Assembly (NCBI GenBank): GCA_020633655.1
Contig: JACKDF010000004.1
Location: 503,072 to 567,071, forward strand
Length of the DNA stretch: 64,000 nucleotides
Direction of reading: 5' to 3'
Origin: Deferribacteres bacterium
Lineage (GTDB): Bacteria; Zhuqueibacterota; Zhuqueibacteria; Zhuqueibacterales; Geothermadaptataceae
The notes beneath the pieces are model-generated. The model made no database searches and was not told the origin of the DNA. It was given only the letters and a program-made list of their open reading frames with translations. Within the stretch, counting starts at the first letter, position 1. Every line of letters starts with the position of its first letter. Made by a program: the position numbers and the translations under genes. Shown piece by piece: positions 52,491 through 61,800 of the stretch.

Positions 52491-53450
52491 TTATTCTTTA
52501 GCTTTTAATATTTTGAGAATACTTGCAGGGACTTTGAAAACTGTACCATGCCGCAGACCCTCAGGAAAAATTAGTTTGTTCGATTTATCTATCCAGTTTA
52601 TTAAATCATTGGAAACCAGGAGGCCGTATGATTTTAGCATATATTTATCAAAATATAAATGCCAGTAGTCGCCTATTTTTATTACTGTGGGCCCTTCTGC
52701 CCAATAATCGCCGGTGATTGGTTCGGATGCCTCACTATACGGTCCCTCTGCGAATTCACTTTTAGCGATTCGGATGTTCTTTTGTGGTGTAAATGGTTTG
52801 TTTGATTCGTTTTTCAAAAACATAACATATTCTGAATCCGTTTTAATTATAGTCGCGTCGATAACGTTGAAACCTTTGTTGTAAAATACTTTTGTTTGTG
52901 AAAATGTTTTGAAATCCTTTGTGGTGACATAGTACATGCGATGGTTGTTCCCTTCTCCTTTTTTTCCTGAGTTGCTTTGAAAATCTGTATCGGGGAAACG
53001 CCCGGGAATAGTTGTGGCCCAGAAGATTAAGTATTGATCTTTTTGGTCATCATAAAATATTTCAGGAGCCCAACAGTTCTTTGCGTCCGGTTCATGCTCC
53101 ATCACCGGAATAAACTTTTGTTCCGACCAGTTAATAAGATCTTTTGAACTGGCATAACCTATACCTTTGTCCCACCAACTGACCGTCCATACCATATGAA
53201 ACGTGTCATCAGCATCTAAAAGAATACAAGGATCCCGCATCAATTTGGCATTTCCAATTTGCGGTGTGAGAAAAGATTGATCATTTTTTAATGCATGCCA
53301 TTTGAGTCCATCATAGCTGTAGGCTAGGTGCAAGCCATCTTGCCCATTATCTTTAAAGTAAGAGAAAAGATAGATGTCATTTTCTTTTTGTGAACATTGC
53401 ATGAGAAAACCAAATGCAATGAAAAGAAGGAAGCCAATCGTTTTTTTCAT
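52491..53450 (-). CDS. GH43-like five-bladed beta-propeller lipoprotein
   Basis: 319 residues. A lipoprotein signal with lipobox FLMQC (Cys19) is followed by a propeller. The GH43-type acidic residues appear in LMRDPCILLDADDTFH, CWAPEIFYDD and YWAEGPTVI. WS(W)-like repeats (DGLKWHAL, DLINWSEQ, DLINWIDK) mark the blades. The family hydrolyses arabinose-, xylose- or galactose-containing glycans; the specificity is unknown. It is periplasmic or surface-anchored and monocistronic. Confidence 0.87.
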   Translation of the reverse strand: MKKTIGFLLFIAFGFLMQCSQKENDIYLFSYFKDNGQDGLHLAYSYDGLKWHALKNDQSFLTPQIGNAKLMRDPCILLDADDTFHMVWTVSWWDKGIGYASSKDLINWSEQKFIPVMEHEPDAKNCWAPEIFYDDQKDQYLIFWATTIPGRFPDTDFQSNSGKKGEGNNHRMYYVTTKDFKTFSQTKVFYNKGFNVIDATIIKTDSEYVMFLKNESNKPFTPQKNIRIAKSEFAEGPYSEASEPITGDYWAEGPTVIKIGDYWHLYFDKYMLKSYGLLVSNDLINWIDKSNKLIFPEGLRHGTVFKVPASILKILKAKE

Positions 53451-53574
53451 TTATTCAATCGCCTATTTTTTAGTTTGTAACTATTATGAATCATTTTATA
53501 ATTCGGAATTATACCGCAGCCAGGAGCAACAATCCCAGCTTTTTTACGGCGAAGGTACAATTTAAGAGAAAACG

Positions 53575-54441
53575 CTATAAATTCAACAGCATTTCGTATT
53601 GACCGATGGTGGGTTGTAAATTGATACTCTTCATAAAACTTTTGAAAGATGCATTACTCGCATCTGCGTTAATGACACGTAGTTGATTGCTCCTTGATAA
53701 TTCAAGGAGTTTGTGAAGGAGTATTGTTCCAAAATTTTTCCTGCGAAATGCTTTGTGAACAGCGATTTGCGGAATATCCCCTGTATGTTTTTCGATAATT
53801 CCGTATCCGATGATACCATCTTTGTTCTCAAGTCCAATGATGGTAAGGCGGTTTTGCTTTCGCTCGAGTGCCTCGATTGAATTTTGCCAGGAAGGTGTAA
53901 AATCCCAGAATGAACGAAACAGATTCCAGTCAGGTATATTAATTTCAATGAGTTGGACATCATTCACTACTATTTGTTTCCTGAATTTGACGGGTGATGC
54001 AGGTGATATGTAGCAATCAAATTCTCTTACAATCTGAAAACCTTTTTTTAAATAGAGGTCAAAGGCGCTTTTGTTTGGTTTGAGAACTTCAAGTAAATAC
54101 TGTTCGATATCATGTTTTTTCAGGATGGGCAAAGAATAATCAAAGATGTTAGTAGCTATCCCTTGTCTGCGGTAGGCTTTGATGAGCCCGGTTCCTGTGT
54201 CATATACGGTTTTTTTATCATTCCACATGCGAATACCGTTTAAAATGAATCCAATAAGAACCTCTTCGTCGAAGGCTCCAAAGGAAAGTTGTGGTTCATA
54301 ACCGCGTCGTTCGAGCAAATATGTAAGTTCTTGCCTGGTAGTTGAAACCGGGACTGCATAATCCGAAAAGGCATTCATCCATGCTTTATGGATTGTTTTA
54401 ATTGGTATGCTAGCAAGATTTTTGTAGGTGATTGTGGACAT
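53575..54441 (-). CDS. Double GNAT acetyltransferase
   Basis: 288 residues. The N-terminal GNAT fold (about 1-140) has TGTGLIKAYRRQGIATNIFD, the acetyl-CoA loop (RxxGxA). A second, shorter GNAT-like fold (about 150-288) has IAVHKAFRRKNFGTILLHKL (RxxxxG). Two-domain proteins of this kind acetylate small amines or peptides; the substrate is unknown. It is cytosolic. The N-terminal ATG is the natural start. Confidence 0.88.
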   Translation of the reverse strand: MSTITYKNLASIPIKTIHKAWMNAFSDYAVPVSTTRQELTYLLERRGYEPQLSFGAFDEEVLIGFILNGIRMWNDKKTVYDTGTGLIKAYRRQGIATNIFDYSLPILKKHDIEQYLLEVLKPNKSAFDLYLKKGFQIVREFDCYISPASPVKFRKQIVVNDVQLIEINIPDWNLFRSFWDFTPSWQNSIEALERKQNRLTIIGLENKDGIIGYGIIEKHTGDIPQIAVHKAFRRKNFGTILLHKLLELSRSNQLRVINADASNASFKSFMKSINLQPTIGQYEMLLNL

Positions 54442-54665
54442 AAATTTCCTTCGTTTATAAATTAACCTTCGTGAAAAATTAATCCAAAATTCAAGTTAAG
54501 GTTTAGATTACACAAAAAGGCGTGCAGGCTGCGTATGTCGAAGCCAGATTAAGTCCAAGCCAAGCATAGTGACTTGTTGAACTTATCGTTTCCGTTCAGT
54601 CTGGACATTTCACCTAACAGTATTGGAATATGTGAAATTTGCACAATGGGTAAAATTACGATCAA

Positions 54666-55688
54666 TCATTTCAACAATTCAATTGCATATTCCAGTTGTT
54701 TATCTCTGCCACCTTGAACATCCGCTTCAGTCTGAACAATGCGGATATCCGGTGGCACACCAAGCCACTCAAAATGCTGTCCATCGTAGCGAAGACCGTA
54801 GCCGGTTGGAATATTAATCATAATACCGCTTGGCAGGTAAAAATGCCCGGCTGTTTCTGCCGAAGTGTTTGAAGCTGCACCGCCTCCCCCAGTGGTTGTG
54901 TCACCAATTGCCGTGACTTGCGGGAGCTGTTTCAAGATTTCAGAAGTCGATTCACCTGCACTGATAACGGTGCCATTGATTAGAAGTATGACCGATTTTG
55001 TATAAGTTAAAGATGAATGCGTTTGCAACGGTTCCATTATGAGCAACTCGCCTAAAATATAGTATTTAGGCCAGGGCAGGGGTGATGTTAAAAAATGTCC
55101 GACGACAACTTCAATGTTTTCGATGCTGCCGCCACTGTTTTGCCGCATATCGAGAATCAGTCCCTTCATTTCTTGAAGCGATGCAAGAATGCCTGAAAAT
55201 TCATTTTTTAAGTCACTGTTTTGCAGGTTTGCCAGATAAATATAGCCTATGCTATCCTGTAAGATGCCGTAGTTGGCTGTCCCTTGCGTTGTTGCCAGTA
55301 ACTCTGTGGCGAAATAAGATTTTACCAAAGGCAGGCTGAATGCATTGTTGTCGCGTATCTGTCGAGGAGAATACCAGGGAACGATTGATCCTCCGATGGG
55401 TAATTGGTAGAAAACGTGCGCATCTTTTAATTCTGCAAGCAGGTCGTTCAGGATACCGTAAAATTCGTTTCCTTCGGCAGTTTCTACGCGTGCATGATAG
55501 ACGCTGTATAGGGAGTCCCAGTTGATTTTTTTGAATTCGAAGAAGGGGTAGACATCGTTTACACGGGTCCAGGCGGCTTCAAAATCTTCCATGTTTCTGG
55601 TAGCTGTATCCGGACCTGTGCTGTGTTTGCCGCAACTGAAAACTAAGACACAAATAGAGAGACGGAGTAATACTTTTAAAATTTCCAT
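54666..55688 (-). CDS. S41-family peptidase lipoprotein (tail-specific protease-like)
   Basis: 340 residues. A lipoprotein signal has lipobox LVFSC (Cys19). After an N-terminal helical part with LLAELKDAHVFYQ (a tricorn/TSP-type N-terminal motif), the S41 fold has LILDMRQNSGGS, LINGTVISAGES (Ser in SAGES as likely nucleophile) and GDTTTGGGG. There is no PDZ domain. It is a probable periplasmic protease with an unknown target, and monocistronic. Confidence 0.88.
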   Translation of the reverse strand: MEILKVLLRLSICVLVFSCGKHSTGPDTATRNMEDFEAAWTRVNDVYPFFEFKKINWDSLYSVYHARVETAEGNEFYGILNDLLAELKDAHVFYQLPIGGSIVPWYSPRQIRDNNAFSLPLVKSYFATELLATTQGTANYGILQDSIGYIYLANLQNSDLKNEFSGILASLQEMKGLILDMRQNSGGSIENIEVVVGHFLTSPLPWPKYYILGELLIMEPLQTHSSLTYTKSVILLINGTVISAGESTSEILKQLPQVTAIGDTTTGGGGAASNTSAETAGHFYLPSGIMINIPTGYGLRYDGQHFEWLGVPPDIRIVQTEADVQGGRDKQLEYAIELLK

Positions 55689-56149
55689 GACTTACTCCAA
55701 ATTGTGGTGCGACGCACGGATTTCTGGAGTTTTCAATTATTTTAAATAGTTGTAAATCTATCAGAAAAAGTGCGTCACACCTTGCTAATTTCTTTGTGGA
55801 TACTTCGGAGTACGGGACTTGGGAAATGATGTTGCGCAGGGAGCATGTTGTGAATTTTAATTTTCGATCCGACAAGATCGTGCGATCACTCCTGACCTGA
55901 TTTGGCGCCCATCTAGTTATGGAAAATTATAGTAATTAGAGCGACTTGCAAAAGTTTTATCCTATGTTGCAATGATGACGGATTCGATGTTTTTTATCGA
56001 ATTCCTGTATTCTCCAATGCACGGATGGCTCATGATGATATCAGAACACCTAAAAAGTAGGCGCCTGGAAAGACAGCTATCGAACATAATTTTTAAAAAT
56101 CAGTATAGAAATGAATTATCCGGCAAATGTATTCACCGGATAATTTTCC
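55689..56149. other. Intergenic region, 461 bp
   Basis: Upstream of the leftward S41 gene and downstream of the leftward GH2 gene. It holds the GH2 hairpin at its right end and presumably the S41 promoter at its left. An 83-codon plus-strand ORF (55972-56223) runs through the hairpin and into the GH2 gene and is rejected. Nothing else was recognised. Confidence 0.45.
56114..56145 (-). terminator. Hairpin downstream of GH2 gene
   Basis: aattatccgg (56114-56123) pairs perfectly with ccggataatt (56136-56145) around a 12-base loop, only a few bases after the GH2 stop on the minus strand. The following T-run is weak, so termination may be partial. Confidence 0.5.
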
Positions 56150-58501
56150 TTATTTCAATAATACCATTTTTTTCATTACTGTTTCGTTACCTGCTTCCAA
56201 TCGGTAGTAATACACACCATTAACAAAGGTGTTTCCATCAAATTGCACATGATGGTAGCCGGACTTTTGCTGTTCATTTACCAATGTGGCAACCTTCTGG
56301 CCCAGTATGTTATAAACCTCCAGTTTTACGCTGTTGTTATTCGATAAATGATATCGGATCGTGGTTTGTGAACTGAAAGGATTGGCATAATTTTGTAGTA
56401 ATTCAATTTTATGTGGTAGGGCTTCATCGTTACTTTCAATGCCAGACATCACACCGTCTAAATTATAATAGGGCAAATAGGAAGATTTGAGGACTGAAGC
56501 CACAGGTTTTGCTCTATTTCTATCCATCGAATACAATCCCATGCTTTGAAAGCCCCGGGGATGCTGGTGTGAGTACCAGTCGAAAATACACCACCATGTG
56601 CATGTTAGCAAGGGGCCGTTAGCATTAACCGCACCCTTGGAATTAAGTGCTGCAAATTGTTGGAAGGCCAGGAATGTTTGCTGAAAAACCGTGATTTGGT
56701 CCTGTTCGGTTGAACTGTTTTCTGAGGACCAGTATCCGAACTCTGTATCGATAATCGGTTTATCAGGAAATGCGGTCCTGGCGGAATTTAAAAAAGAATA
56801 CGTGCCCTGAAAATACGTCGAACCATGGAAAATCCCAAAATACATTGTCCAACCACAGATATCGCAGGCATTTTGCGAATCATCCTCGGGACCGGGTCTG
56901 TCTGCCGCCGCTGATTCTGTAATAAGTCTGCCATCCGGATAATTCGTTTTTAAGTCCTGATTTACTGTTTCAATAAAAATTTTTCTGTTCGTGACATCTT
57001 TACATTCATTGCTTGTGCTCCATAAAAGAATGGATGGGCGATTGTAATCTTTAAATACCATTTCACGAAACATCTGTTGATGAATATGTCTGGTATTGTT
57101 TTGAATCTGCCAGGCCTCCTCAGTATCAAACCACCATACAGGGATTTCTTCGAGCGCCGTTATGCCCAGTCGGTCTGCAATTAGATAAGTATAAATATTA
57201 TTTGGATAATGTGCGGTGCGAAGAAAATTGACATTTGTGTTTTTAACCAGTTGTAGATCGTTGAAAATAATATTCCTGGGTATGCTTCTGCCATACACTG
57301 GATGGTCTTCGTGTCTTGCTGTGCCCGTCAGAAATACAACTTTGTTATTCAGTAATACTTTGTTCCCACTCTTGTTAATTGTTCTGATGCCAAACTGTGA
57401 ACTGAACTCGTCAATGACTGTATTCTCCTCCTTTAGTGTCACTTTTAGTATGTACAAATTGGGGCCTTTCGGTGTCCATAATTTGGGATTTGCAATGGAA
57501 AGCGTAGTTCTTATAACTTTCATTGAGTCAGCGGGAACGGTTTCCGATGTTTGCATCATTGCGACATCATTACCGCTTATCAACTGGTATGCATACTCTG
57601 TTTGGATGTTGTTTGAATCAATGGAGGCCTCAAAGACCTGAACGGTTACATCAATATTTACATCGGATGTTTTTGTATTCCTGACAACCATGGTCGATTG
57701 CACGTCGCCATCTCTATTCAAGGTAACGATATCGTTCCGAATAATTGAAACCGCAGAAGAAAATTCAAGATACACATCATGAATAATCCCACAATAGTTA
57801 AACCAATCGCAACTTGTATAGGGAACGATGTCGTTCCTGGTACCCCAGGTTGGATTGTCTACCCTGACAGAGAGAATGTTTGCGCCACCGTAATTCAACG
57901 CCGAGGATACATCAAATGAAAATGGGGTGTAGCCTCCTTCATGATAGCCTAGATAAATATCGTTCAGCCAGACATCAGCGACATAATTAACGGCATAGAA
58001 GTTCAGTTTTGCAAACTGGTTCGAATCCGCAGCATCAACTACAAACGATTTTCGATACCATACTCCATTCTGATAATACTCTGGAACAGTCGGATAAGGA
58101 TTCATTTGATTTTCCACAGCAGGAAGGATTTTCGTTTCCCATTCGCTGTCGTCAAATGAAGTTGCATTCTTTCCAGCTGCTTCATTGATAAGATTTTGAT
58201 AACCAGTTGCATCGCGTTCTGCGAGACTTATATCGTGGTTTGCGTCAAATCTTTGTTTTTTCCATTCCCCTTGTAAATCAATCATTTTTCGATTTTGTTT
58301 TTCAAAAGAAGGGAGTGTAAATCCATTTTGGTAAGGAACCATAACGCCCCCAACATCCTTTAGGGAAAGCGTAGCCGGAAGCGAAGCGGTCTGAGCAAAA
58401 ATATCAGAGAACTGGTAATTAAAGATGAGCAAAACAAGCAGGGGGAGTGAAACAGTCAGTGACGATTTTGCCATGCGTAATAAATACTTTTTCATATGCA
58501 T
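56150..58501 (-). CDS. GH2 glycosidase with type IX secretion sorting domain
   Basis: 783 residues from the ATG at 58501 (aagaggtaat upstream; another ATG at 58495 is possible). A signal segment (about 15-35) precedes the GH2 sugar-binding jelly roll (NQMNPYPTVPEYYQNGVWYR), an immunoglobulin-like domain and a TIM barrel. The acid/base Glu is in LLWSTSNECKD and the likely nucleophile Glu in IIDTEFGYWSS. It probably acts as a beta-galactosidase or beta-glucuronidase. The last ~80 residues are a sorting domain (LLQNYANPFSSQTTI, YYYRLEAGNE), so it is exported to the surface. It sits apart from other genes by over 350 bases on each side. Confidence 0.92.
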   Translation of the reverse strand: MHMKKYLLRMAKSSLTVSLPLLVLLIFNYQFSDIFAQTASLPATLSLKDVGGVMVPYQNGFTLPSFEKQNRKMIDLQGEWKKQRFDANHDISLAERDATGYQNLINEAAGKNATSFDDSEWETKILPAVENQMNPYPTVPEYYQNGVWYRKSFVVDAADSNQFAKLNFYAVNYVADVWLNDIYLGYHEGGYTPFSFDVSSALNYGGANILSVRVDNPTWGTRNDIVPYTSCDWFNYCGIIHDVYLEFSSAVSIIRNDIVTLNRDGDVQSTMVVRNTKTSDVNIDVTVQVFEASIDSNNIQTEYAYQLISGNDVAMMQTSETVPADSMKVIRTTLSIANPKLWTPKGPNLYILKVTLKEENTVIDEFSSQFGIRTINKSGNKVLLNNKVVFLTGTARHEDHPVYGRSIPRNIIFNDLQLVKNTNVNFLRTAHYPNNIYTYLIADRLGITALEEIPVWWFDTEEAWQIQNNTRHIHQQMFREMVFKDYNRPSILLWSTSNECKDVTNRKIFIETVNQDLKTNYPDGRLITESAAADRPGPEDDSQNACDICGWTMYFGIFHGSTYFQGTYSFLNSARTAFPDKPIIDTEFGYWSSENSSTEQDQITVFQQTFLAFQQFAALNSKGAVNANGPLLTCTWWCIFDWYSHQHPRGFQSMGLYSMDRNRAKPVASVLKSSYLPYYNLDGVMSGIESNDEALPHKIELLQNYANPFSSQTTIRYHLSNNNSVKLEVYNILGQKVATLVNEQQKSGYHHVQFDGNTFVNGVYYYRLEAGNETVMKKMVLLK

Positions 58502-58549
58502 ATTACCTCTTGAGAATTGCAATATACGTAATTTAGTATCTCTTTGGAT

Positions 58550-58688
58550 GCTGTCGAAAAAGGGATAAACCGGAGGTTGAGCCTGCCCGCGCTGAGTAAA
58601 ATCGAAGAGTCGAAACCCCCGATTCCACGCTCGAATTCTGGCCCTTCAGCAAGCTCAGGGTCCGAATTTGCATGTATTTCGACAGTCT
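58550..58688. repeat. Palindromic dispersed repeat, copy 1
   Basis: The element is bounded by ctgtcgaaa on the left (58551-58559) and its complement tttcgacag on the right (58678-58686). Inside are aagggataaaccggaggttg and a further hairpin (ttctggcccttcagcaagct with its partner around 58636-58668). A second copy of its left half is at the right end of the window. Sequences of the gagcctgtcgaa and ccttcgacaagctcagg type are common intergenic repeats in many bacteria. Confidence 0.7.
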
Positions 58689-58802
58689 CTTGAGCGTTTG
58701 CATTTTATTTAATTGCACAATTACTCAACCTGCAACACACGATTTTAATGCTATCGATTTTCAGGAAATCATTAAAATTACAACTCGGTTTGGTTCATTA
58801 AA

Positions 58803-58840
58803 AGAAGCCCAGCTCTAAATAAATAAAGTTGGGCTTCTTT
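58803..58840 (-). terminator. Rho-independent terminator of the SGNH gene
   Basis: aagaagcccagc (58803-58814) pairs with gttgggcttctt (58829-58840), 12 base pairs with one G-U. On the minus strand it is followed by a T-run (cttcttttaa). It lies about 24 bases after the stop of the 1475-residue gene. Confidence 0.85.
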
Positions 58841-58863
58841 GTCTAGGTTAGAACTCCTGAATA

Positions 58864-61800
58864 CTATTTTATAAACATCATTTTCATGGATTTCGAAAAG
58901 TGCGTGTTATCGCTTCCGTGTGCAGTTATTCTGTAAATATACATTCCACTCGCTAGTTGCGATGCATCCCAGACCAGATTATATGTACCAGCTGAATATT
59001 TACCGACAACCAATGTAGTCACTTCTCTACCTGCGATGTCATAAATTCTTACGTCAATATCCGATGACACCGGTAATGAAAACGTTATGGTTGTACTTGG
59101 ATTAAAAGGATTGGGGTAGTTTCCGTTGAGTTCAAAGGAAGTTGGTACCTGTATTTCTTCCGTAGAAACATCGGTAACGATTGTTTCCCAAATTTTTGTC
59201 TCAACAACCTGATCAAATATCACTTTATGTCCTGCATCGTTGACGTGCACTCCATCGCCGGAATTGTAAATCGTCCTGATTGTGCCATCCTCATTTGCCA
59301 AACTGTCGAAAATGCTAATAGCATTGTCTTTATACAATGATAAAATATAATCCCGCATCTGCATGAGGTTCTCACGTAAAGTTTGGCTAAGATTCCTGGG
59401 TTGAGTTGTTGTTAACCAAATTGGAATTTCAGCAGTTTTCGCTATCTCCAAAATCGTATTCAGATTATAAATCTGTTCACCAATACCAAAGCCACTGGCA
59501 GCATCATTGCTAGGCAGATTAACAATTATTGCAGAGGGTTTATACGTTAAGGCTTTCGTGATATTATTTTCTGGCTTCGGAGTAGGTTTTCCTGCTGGAG
59601 ATTCGTAATCGGATGGCATAACATCATAAGAGGTAAAACCACCTACGGCTAAGTTCACAACGTAAGCCTTCGGATCCAGGGATTGGACATAATGTCTGTA
59701 ACGCCCTACCCAGGAACTGTCTGGATTTGATGCTCCAGTACCCGCAGCAGTTGATGAACCCAATACGACGATCAATTTTCTGTATTCACCGGTTAGTGGA
59801 TCATCGATTTTAAAGACATTATTTGACACATCCCAGATTTCCGGATTTTCAATGGAAGAAATTTTTACCAGCGCACTATCCGTATTGAGATCAGGTAAGG
59901 TCCAATCAAATGTTCCGACCGACGCAGTTGCAGTACTAAGTGAATCCCATGTAATGCCATTATCTGCGGAGAATTCTATTTTTACACTGCTCACTTCATG
60001 GCTTGCCCAGGTAATTTTTTGTTCTGTTTCTTTCGTCCATTCTTCACCACCATTAGGCGTAAGAACCGTAATTGTTGGGGCAGCTTCTTCCTGTTCGTAG
60101 ATAATTTTCATTGCTGTTAAATAATAGAAGCTGTAGGAGTTGGTGTTGTTTTCTCCAGCGGAGAGCAGGAGACTGATGGTTCCATCCGTTGCGGGTTCCA
60201 ATGTTATAGCAACGATATTGGTGGTATTGTTTGCGGCATTTAAATATAAGGAATCTGTTACACTGCCGATAAATTTGTATTTTGTTTCACGATTGTCGGA
60301 AACACCCATTCGTGATGCAAAAATCTCAAATGTATACGACTTTTCTACTTTTAGTCCGGTAAATAAAATTCCAGCCGACGGCTCAACAAGGCCACCCCAT
60401 AAAGCTGTATTTCCATAATAGGAGTCATTGGACGCGCTTGAGGGAATGCTCAGGTTAGGATCTGGGCTGGTGGTTCCGTTTAAATTGATTCCATTAAAAC
60501 GGTCAAATATATTACAACCTATACCTGTATATAAATTTTGACTATTAACTAAGGCAGGAATTTCACCCGTGCCAGCGGGATCCGTAAAATTATTCCATCC
60601 ACCCGCGGATTCATTTGATCCAAAATCAACAAGAATAGTATCGTATACCGTGCTTGTTAAAGGAAGTATAGTAAATACTGAATCACTCTGATCGCTTGCC
60701 GTACCGGAAACGACCTGAACAAGACAGGTGCCTGAGCTGGTATTGGGAACTTGCCAGGCGAATGAAGTTTGCGAGCTGTCAATGGTCGCGATTTCATTCC
60801 AGGATGAACCATTGTTTGTTGAGTAACTAATAACAACATCTGCTACAAGATTTACTGGATCCCAGGTAATAAAATAATTTGCACCCGCTGTCAATTCTTC
60901 TCCACCGTTCGGAGCCGTAAGAGATATTGCCGGTGGCAGGACTGCTTCCTGCTCGTAGATCATTTTAAGAGCGCCAAGATAATAAAATCCCGAACCATTA
61001 TTGTTATTCGGACCCGGGGATACAGTCAAATCGATTGTTCCGTCCTCTTTCGGTTGCACTGTTACCGAAACGGTGGTTGCTGTATTGTTGGAGGGATTTA
61101 GTAAAACTGAATCCATTGTAGCGCCACTGAATTTGTATTGCGTTTCCCTGTTGTCGGTTGCTACCCGTGAGGCAAAAACCTCGAACGTGTACTGTTTTTC
61201 AGGATTAAGTCCGCTGATCAGCATTGCACCTGTTGGTTCAATTAATCCACTAAACTCTGTAATGTTGCCAAAATAGCTGTCACTTGTTGCCGAGGAGGGA
61301 TACCCCACGTTGGCATCAGGTGTCGTCGTGCCACCGGTGTTTATTCCATTGAACCGGTCGTAAACATTGATGCCCATGCCTGTATAAAGGTTTTTGCTGT
61401 TCCTGAGCGTTGTTATCTCACCGGCGCCACTACCATCATTGAAGTTATTCCATGCACCAGCCGAAAGATTTGATCCAAAATCTACTTGAATGGTATCATA
61501 TACTGTACTGATTGAAGGAAGTATGGTAAACTCGGAATCACTCTGGTCACTTGCAGTACCGGAAACTACTTGTACCAGGCAATTGCTTGAGCTTGTGTTG
61601 GACACCAACCAGGAGTACGAAGTTTGGGCGCTGTCGACGGTTGCGATTTCATTCCAGGATGAACCATTGTTTGTTGAGTAGCTTATAACAACATCCTGTA
61701 CAAGATTAACAGCATCCCAGGTGATGTTGTAGTTTGTTCCTCCGGTCAACTCTTCACCACCGTTGGGAGCAGTAAGTGTTATTGCCGGGGGCAGTACTTC

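Larger units (their letters stand above)
58502..58863. other. Intergenic region, 362 bp, with repeat element and terminator
   Basis: Upstream of the leftward GH2 gene and downstream of the leftward SGNH gene. It contains the inverted-repeat element at 58550-58688 and the SGNH terminator at 58803-58840; the left end must supply the GH2 promoter. No coding sequence was recognised. Confidence 0.6.

Noticed and set aside
55972..56223. 83-codon ORF in the gap upstream of the S41 gene
   Set aside because: Contains the terminator hairpin of the GH2 gene and overlaps that gene's end.
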